Source: Poriferisodalis sp965198245 (lineage in GTDB: Bacteria > Actinomycetota > Acidimicrobiia > Acidimicrobiales > Poriferisodalaceae). Taken from it: DNA of 64,000 nt. Shown piece after piece: positions 59,652 to 64,000 of the stretch (within the stretch, counting starts at the first letter, position 1; every line of letters begins with the position of its first letter). Under the pieces are notes generated by a model. It had not been told where the DNA came from. It saw only the letters and a list, made by a program, of their open reading frames with translations, and made no database searches. Made by a program: the position numbers and the translations under genes. The stretch is taken from positions 930,001-994,000 of the forward strand of contig NZ_OZ240249.1 of NCBI RefSeq assembly GCF_965198245.1, written 5' to 3'.

Positions 59652-60824
59652 TCAGATGTCGATGCGGTAGAGCTCGGCGGCGTTGAGGGACATGATTCGC
59701 TCGACGTCGTCGCGAGGGATCCCTTCGAGCGCCCTGGCCAGGTCGTGGTCGTCGCGGGGGTAGAGGCAGGTGGGGTGGGGGAAGTCGGTTTCGAACATCA
59801 GCGATTGGGCGCCGACGTATTCGAGGGTGGGCCGGACCGTGGAGCGCTCGAACCAGAAGCAGCCGTAGAACTGGCGCCTGAAGTAGTCCGAGGGCAGCAT
59901 CGACAGCTCGGCAAGCTCGTTGGGCGCCGTCTCATGCATCTGATGGTCGAGCACTTCGAGGAAAAACGGCAGCCAGCCCACCCCGCTCTCGACCGAGACG
60001 AACTTCACATTGGGGAACCGCTCTGGCACGCCGGAGTAGATCATGTTGCCCACGACCCGAGCGTTGCCCATGAAGAGATTCGCCGAGCCGACCGCCAGGC
60101 GGCGTTCGGGCCCGAACGACGGCCACGGCGCCTTGCCGTAGTAGTCGAGGTTGCCCTTCGACGACCCGATGTGGAAGTTCACCGGCATCGCCAGGTCCGA
60201 GCACGCCTGCCACACGGGATCCCAGTGCGGCATCGCCATGTCGGGAAGGCCGGCCTCTTCGGGATTGGAGCACGTCACGATGCCCCGCAAGCCGTTTGCG
60301 TGACAGCGCTCGATCTCGCGCACCGAAGCGTCAAGATCCCACCAGGGCAGCAGCGCCATGCCGAACACTCGCTGGCCAGTGGCCTCCTGGAACTCAGCCA
60401 ATGCGTCGTTGTAGATCTCGACCGAAATGATGCGCAGCGCATCGTCGGGCGACTTCAGGAAGTTCTGGTTCCCGAAGCCGGCGACGTTGGGGTACATGAT
60501 CTGCGCTTCGATGCCGAGTTCATCAAGCATCGCAACCCGGGCTTCGGCGTCGTAGCTGGCGCGGTGCACCATGTCGTTGTCGAAGTCGAAGAACACCGTG
60601 CCGGTGACCTTCTCGCCGTCCGGGCCGACGACTGACGACGCGATCGGCAGGCCGATCGGGATCGAGTCATCGAACCACCAGCGGCGCTTGCCCTCGCGCT
60701 CGGTCATCCTGGGCACGCGGTCGCGGTACTTCGCCGGAGCGCGCGACGTCCACAGGTCATAGGGCTCGGACCAGTGGCTGTCGGTGTCGATGATCTTGAG
60801 ACCGTCGAGGATGGTGCCGCTCAT
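59652..60824 (-). CDS. Amidohydrolase family 2 protein
   Basis: 390 residues, full length. IIDTDSHWSEPYDLW carries the DxH metal motif, PVNFHIGSS a second His, and SLMFETDFPHPTCLYP the late catalytic Asp. The family covers decarboxylases and hydrolases of the ACMSD type; MYPNVAGFGNQNFL and similar pieces match the actinobacterial members linked to ring or polyketide breakdown. It is 28 bases downstream of the DsbA-like gene on the same strand. Fragments of it are found at 30331 and 7687. Confidence 0.9.
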   Translation of the reverse strand: MSGTILDGLKIIDTDSHWSEPYDLWTSRAPAKYRDRVPRMTEREGKRRWWFDDSIPIGLPIASSVVGPDGEKVTGTVFFDFDNDMVHRASYDAEARVAMLDELGIEAQIMYPNVAGFGNQNFLKSPDDALRIISVEIYNDALAEFQEATGQRVFGMALLPWWDLDASVREIERCHANGLRGIVTCSNPEEAGLPDMAMPHWDPVWQACSDLAMPVNFHIGSSKGNLDYYGKAPWPSFGPERRLAVGSANLFMGNARVVGNMIYSGVPERFPNVKFVSVESGVGWLPFFLEVLDHQMHETAPNELAELSMLPSDYFRRQFYGCFWFERSTVRPTLEYVGAQSLMFETDFPHPTCLYPRDDHDLARALEGIPRDDVERIMSLNAAELYRIDI

Positions 60825-60852
60825 CGCTCCAGAAGCCGTTGTTCGGGGCCGG

Positions 60853-61527
60853 TCAGCCGACCGGCGCGACGGTCACCGGACGCTCGCCGAATTCGGGGCG
60901 CTCGGTGCGCGTCTTCTTCAGCTCCCAGAAGCCGTCCACGTCCATCATGGCGATCATGCCGTCCCACAGCTTCAGGGCGTCTTCGCCCTTGGGCGCCCGG
61001 GTGATCACCGGGCCGAAGATCCCGACGCGCTCGCCGTCGCTGCGGTCCAGAGCGATGATCGGCGTGCCGACGTCGGTGCCGACGAGCGCCAAGCCCTCGT
61101 CCATGCGTGAGCGGATCTCGGCGTCCCATGACTCGTCCGTCGCTGCTTTGGCGTGCTCCGGATCGATCCCCAGTTCTTCGAGTGCCTTCGCGATGTCGAA
61201 ATCGCGGTCACCGTCGTGGTGGATGCGGCTCGCAAAATCCCAGTAGACGCCGAACACGGCGTCGTCGCCCTCCGCGGCGCGGATCGACTCCATCACCCGC
61301 AGATGCCCGTGGGTGCCCACGACCGCGTCGTAGTACGGACTGTCAGTGGGCGGATTGTTCTTGAAGAGCAGGCTGATCGGCTGCCATTTCACGTTCAGGT
61401 TGCGCTTGGAGGCGACTTCGTCGACGACCCACCTGGCCGTCACCCAGCACCAAGGTCAGATGGGGTCTACCCAGAACTCGACGTCGTTGGCCGCGGCCTG
61501 CGCCTCAGTGCCCGTGTCAGTTGCCAT
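60853..61527 (-). CDS. DsbA-like / mycothiol nitroreductase-like protein with in-frame UGA (candidate selenoprotein)
   Basis: 224 residues if the TGA at 61456-61458 is read as selenocysteine. The ATG at 61527 gives MATDTGTEAQAAANDVEFWV, then DPI-TGA-PWCWVTARWVV. The family (Rv2466c-like DsbA-fold reductases of actinobacteria) has FWFDPxCPWCW here, so TGA stands exactly at the first active-site Cys, and conserved sequence continues in frame on both sides. Downstream, LNVKWQPISLLFKNN, WDFASRIHHDGDRDFDIAKA and VGTPIIALDR complete the fold. A short stem CUGG/CCAG with a 7-base loop lies just after the UGA and could be part of a SECIS. A plain nonsense mutation is the alternative. Confidence 0.75.
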
Positions 61528-61679
61528 GGGCGCAATCTACCCGTGGCGTGCGACTCGCGTCCCTGGCTGTCCAGCTCAGCATCGGTCGCTGGTCATTGTG
61601 GTCGACCACAGCGTCTGAAGAATCGGAAAGCGCACCTCAAGGCCGACTTTCACTCTGGCGCCGTTCGCGAGGTGTACGA

Positions 61680-61696
61680 TTGACGTACGCCGTCAA
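61680..61696 (+). promoter_or_regulatory. Candidate HigA operator
   Basis: TTGACG-TACGC-CGTCAA is a perfect inverted repeat with 6-base arms, 20 bases before the HigB start. A TACGAT hexamer overlaps its left edge. Position and symmetry fit autoregulation by HigA. Confidence 0.5.
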
Positions 61697-61716
61697 TACT
61701 GGCAGGATGCGGAACA

Positions 61717-61998
61717 GTGATCCTCGGCTACAAGGACAAGAGGACTGAGATGTTTGCCAATGGGGTGTTTGTTCCAGCGTTTCAGGGATTCGAACAGCAG
61801 GCAGCGAAGAGGCTGGCGATTCTGAATGCGGCACCCTCGCTGGAAACTCTGAGAGCGTTGCCGAGCAACCGACTCGAAGCCCTCAAGGGCGACAGAAGGG
61901 GTCGGCACTCCATCCGGGTCAACCGGCGGTGGCGAGTCTGCTTCGTTTGGGCGGAAGGGCAGGGGCCCGGCGATGTCGAGATCGTGGACTATCACTAG
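61717..61998 (+). CDS. higB: HigB-type toxin
   Basis: 93 residues from a GTG. FQGFEQQAAKRLAILNAAPS, LEALKGDRRGRHSIRVNRRW and RVCFVWAEGQGPGDVEIVDY are the RelE-superfamily HigB core with the final DYH. It cleaves mRNA on the ribosome, by family. The toxin gene comes first, as usual for higBA, 18 bases before the antitoxin. Confidence 0.92.
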   Translation: MILGYKDKRTEMFANGVFVPAFQGFEQQAAKRLAILNAAPSLETLRALPSNRLEALKGDRRGRHSIRVNRRWRVCFVWAEGQGPGDVEIVDYH

Positions 61999-62016
61999 CA
62001 AAAGAGAGGTTCGGAG

Positions 62017-62307
62017 ATGTTGCGACGAGTCGTTCACCCAGGAGAGGTGCTCAAGGGCGAGTTGGAGGAGTTTGGGATCACGCCCACTGAGTTCGCTCGC
62101 CAGATTTCTGTGCCGCCCAATCGCGTGTCTCAGATCATCGCTGGCAAGAGGTCGATCACCGGGGACACCGCATTGCGCCTTGGGCACTGGTTCGGCGTGG
62201 AGTCTCAGTTTTGGATGAATCTGCAAACGCAGTTCGATCTGGCGGTTGCTGGCCAGGAGATCGGCGAGACAGTGAGAGCTCTGCCGACTGCACGCCAACC
62301 CGTCTGA
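62017..62307 (+). CDS. higA: HigA-type HTH antitoxin
   Basis: 96 residues. VVHPGEVLKGELEEFGITPT, then FARQISVPPNRVSQIIAGKR is the Xre-type HTH of HigA; LRLGHWFGVESQFWMNLQTQ is the conserved second half. GGAG precedes the ATG. It probably represses its own operon at the upstream dyad. Confidence 0.93.
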   Translation: MLRRVVHPGEVLKGELEEFGITPTEFARQISVPPNRVSQIIAGKRSITGDTALRLGHWFGVESQFWMNLQTQFDLAVAGQEIGETVRALPTARQPV

Positions 62308-62361
62308 CAAGCAACCTCCTGGGCTGGCTGGGGTAAGCGGGGCACAAATGTTGGCGCTGCT

Positions 62362-64000
62362 CTACAGCGGGGTGCCGTCGGGGTGCAGGTAGTCGCGGCT
62401 GATGTGGCCTTCGTCGCAGAGCGCCTGCCACTGGTCGTCGTCCATGCCGAGGAGTCCTCGGAACACGTACTCGTTGGCGTCGCCCAGGATGCCGATCGGC
62501 CTCCACGGCATCTCGGGGCCATCCCAGCGCCACTGGCGACCTGGGAAGCTGTGCCAGCCCTGCTCGGTCGAGCCGTTTTCTCGAAACCAGCAGCGATCCG
62601 CCATCTGCGGATCGGTCCGAAGCTGTGACTCGCGCAGCACTTGACCAGCCGGTACACCGGCCACTTGGCACTGATGGAAGGCCTCGGCCGAGGTGCGCTG
62701 CTGCGTCCAGGCGCTGACGCGAGCGTCGATCTCGTCATGGTGAGCCATGCGGCCTTCGTGTCTAGACAGCCGTTCATCTGATGCGAGGGGCGGCGCACGC
62801 TCGCCGGCCGTCCGATCCAACAGAATGGCGAGCGCCCGCCAGTCGTCGTCGTTCTCGCACGCGATGACTACCCACTCATCGTCCTGGTCCGGACGGGCGG
62901 GGTCCACAGCGCAGCGGTAGCAACCCTGGGGTGCACGTGCGACGGACCGATTTCCCAGCGGATGATGGCGGGTTCCGTTGGCCGCAGCGTCGATGAAGTA
63001 CTCGCCGATGTGCTGCATCACGTTTTCCGATTGGGAGAACTCGATGAGTTCGCCGACGCCTGTTCCGCCTTCCCCGTCGGCGCCGTCCCGTCGGGCCAGC
63101 ACTGCCAGCACAGCGAAAGCGGCCGTTGCAGCGCTGGCGGGATCCATGTGGAAGACCGACGTCAGGCTCGTGGGGTCGTCGTCGGCGTAGCCGCGCAGCC
63201 CGGTCAGCCCGCACATCGCCTCGAAATTGGCGCCGAATCCCAGCCAATCGGCCGAGGGCCCGTCGAGACCCATGGGCGGCATCCGCAGCATGATCACCCG
63301 CGGGTTCGCTGCGTGGACCGTCTCCCAGTCGATGCCCAGCTTCGCCAGCACCCCGATGGAGTTGTTCTCCACGATCACGTCGACGTGATCCAGCAGCCGC
63401 CGCAGCGTCTCGCGGCCCAACTCGGTGCGCGGGTCCAGCGTGCAGCTCAGCTTGCCCCGGCCGTGTGAGCTGAACATGTTCTGACGGTTCCACGGCCGCG
63501 GTCCCGGATCGTTGTCGGGGTAGCCCGACAGCGGCCCCAGCTCGCGCACGACTTCGGCAGGCGGGCGCGCCATCAGGCCCCGCGTGGCGGTCGGGAAGAC
63601 GAACGGGTTGTCGACCCGGATCACCTCCGCGCCGAGGTCGGACAGGTACATCGTGCAGCCGGGGCCTGCCCACACCACAGTGAGGTCCAGAACTCGGATG
63701 CCGTCGAGCGGCAGCCGCGGAGGCTCATGATCGATCCGCGCGTGCGTGCCGACTGAGCTGGCCGATGCATTGCTCGCTGCAGCATCGCTGGCCGAAGCGT
63801 CGCTGCGGGAGCGTTCAGCGGCGCGGGCACGCGTCGCAGCGTCGTGCTCGCCGAGCAACGGTGCCGGCGCCGGCACATCTGGCTGAGCATCCGCGCCAGC
63901 GTGCAAGCGAAATGGCGCTGTGAGCTGGGTCACGGTCCCAGCGACAGGATGGGTGACCTCGACGAAGACACCGCGGGAGACGAAGTGCTCGTCGTCGAGC
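62362..64000 (-). CDS. Tandem CoA-transferase family III (CaiB/BaiF), partial
   Basis: The frame is open through the right window edge. From the edge it reads LDDEHFVSRGVFVEVTHPVA, then APFRLHAGA and APAPLLGEHD, which is the C-terminal end of one CaiB domain. An Ala/Ser/Asp-rich linker follows, then a full second domain starting LPLDGIRVLDLTVVWAGPGC. The second domain has the HMDPASAATAAFAVLAVL segment with the catalytic Asp. So the protein is a two-domain fusion; the GTG at 63933 is internal. The substrate is unknown; neighbours suggest acyl-CoA metabolism. Confidence 0.85.
   Translation of the reverse strand, partial: LDDEHFVSRGVFVEVTHPVAGTVTQLTAPFRLHAGADAQPDVPAPAPLLGEHDAATRARAAERSRSDASASDAAASNASASSVGTHARIDHEPPRLPLDGIRVLDLTVVWAGPGCTMYLSDLGAEVIRVDNPFVFPTATRGLMARPPAEVVRELGPLSGYPDNDPGPRPWNRQNMFSSHGRGKLSCTLDPRTELGRETLRRLLDHVDVIVENNSIGVLAKLGIDWETVHAANPRVIMLRMPPMGLDGPSADWLGFGANFEAMCGLTGLRGYADDDPTSLTSVFHMDPASAATAAFAVLAVLARRDGADGEGGTGVGELIEFSQSENVMQHIGEYFIDAAANGTRHHPLGNRSVARAPQGCYRCAVDPARPDQDDEWVVIACENDDDWRALAILLDRTAGERAPPLASDERLSRHEGRMAHHDEIDARVSAWTQQRTSAEAFHQCQVAGVPAGQVLRESQLRTDPQMADRCWFRENGSTEQGWHSFPGRQWRWDGPEMPWRPIGILGDANEYVFRGLLGMDDDQWQALCDEGHISRDYLHPDGTPL

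Noticed and set aside
1..64000. tRNA, rRNA or riboswitch genes
   Set aside because: No cloverleaf, conserved rRNA block or known riboswitch core was recognised by eye; a dedicated covariance search was not possible.

Overview
This 64 kb window is high-GC bacterial DNA. Its metabolic genes fit a lipid- and ring-degrading actinobacterium: type III (CaiB/BaiF) CoA-transferases, an enoyl-CoA hydratase, a flavin/F420-type luciferase-like monooxygenase, an amidohydrolase and a mycothiol-reductase-like DsbA protein. An Acidimicrobiia-type organism is my best guess, but that is inference; no rRNA or other phylogenetic marker is present. LAYOUT. 1-4.4 kb: catabolic genes (CoA-transferase, enoyl-CoA hydratase, VOC protein, acetoacetate-decarboxylase-like protein, luciferase-like monooxygenase) with one RHH/Doc toxin-antitoxin (TA) pair. 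4.6-14.4 kb: a DUF4143 ATPase, then a dense TA array (RelE, ParDE, DUF1778-GNAT, Phd-VapC). The ParD/GNAT/VapC block is present twice, at about 7.8-10.1 and 12.4-14.4 kb, as direct repeats that bracket a two-gene RloA/RloB (AbiL-like) anti-phage module. 14.5-18 kb: a minus-strand operon of four genes (TIGR04255, HTH, unknown, DUF4238). 18-26.6 kb: a second cargo, an RCC1-repeat lipoprotein plus a HEPN-like protein, bracketed by a 0.8 kb direct repeat. The right copy of that repeat is split by three nested insertion sequences (IS30 in IS3 in IS5), whose target duplications can still be read. 26.6-36 kb: TA debris, a SEC-C/nuclease-like protein facing a zinc-ribbon HEPN protein, a second DUF4143 ATPase wedged between fragments of the luciferase-like monooxygenase and amidohydrolase genes, and a third, mosaic TA array. 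36-41 kb: a ClpP homologue lacking its catalytic Ser and His, ISL3 copies, and a membrane protein with exact 108 bp tandem repeats. 41-50.8 kb: an AAA-TOPRIM (OLD-like) protein, a three-gene GIY-YIG / unknown / phospholipase-D-like operon, and an HNH nuclease. 51-57.6 kb: a run of HEPN-like proteins (TIGR02391, DUF3644 split by an IS1182 element, a CBS-HEPN fusion). 58-64 kb: a secreted CWB2-pentapeptide protein and a return to catabolism (amidohydrolase and a DsbA-like protein with an in-frame UGA at its active-site cysteine), then HigBA and a tandem CoA-transferase. HOW IT WORKS TOGETHER. The two ends look like core catabolic genome and the middle is an accessory defence island. TA cassettes occur there in intact, truncated and chimeric copies, and they double as homology arms around defence cargo. 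The observation I would check first is the UGA codon at the first cysteine of the CPWC-type motif in the DsbA-like gene at 60853-61527, a candidate selenoprotein. No tRNA, rRNA or CRISPR array was recognised.
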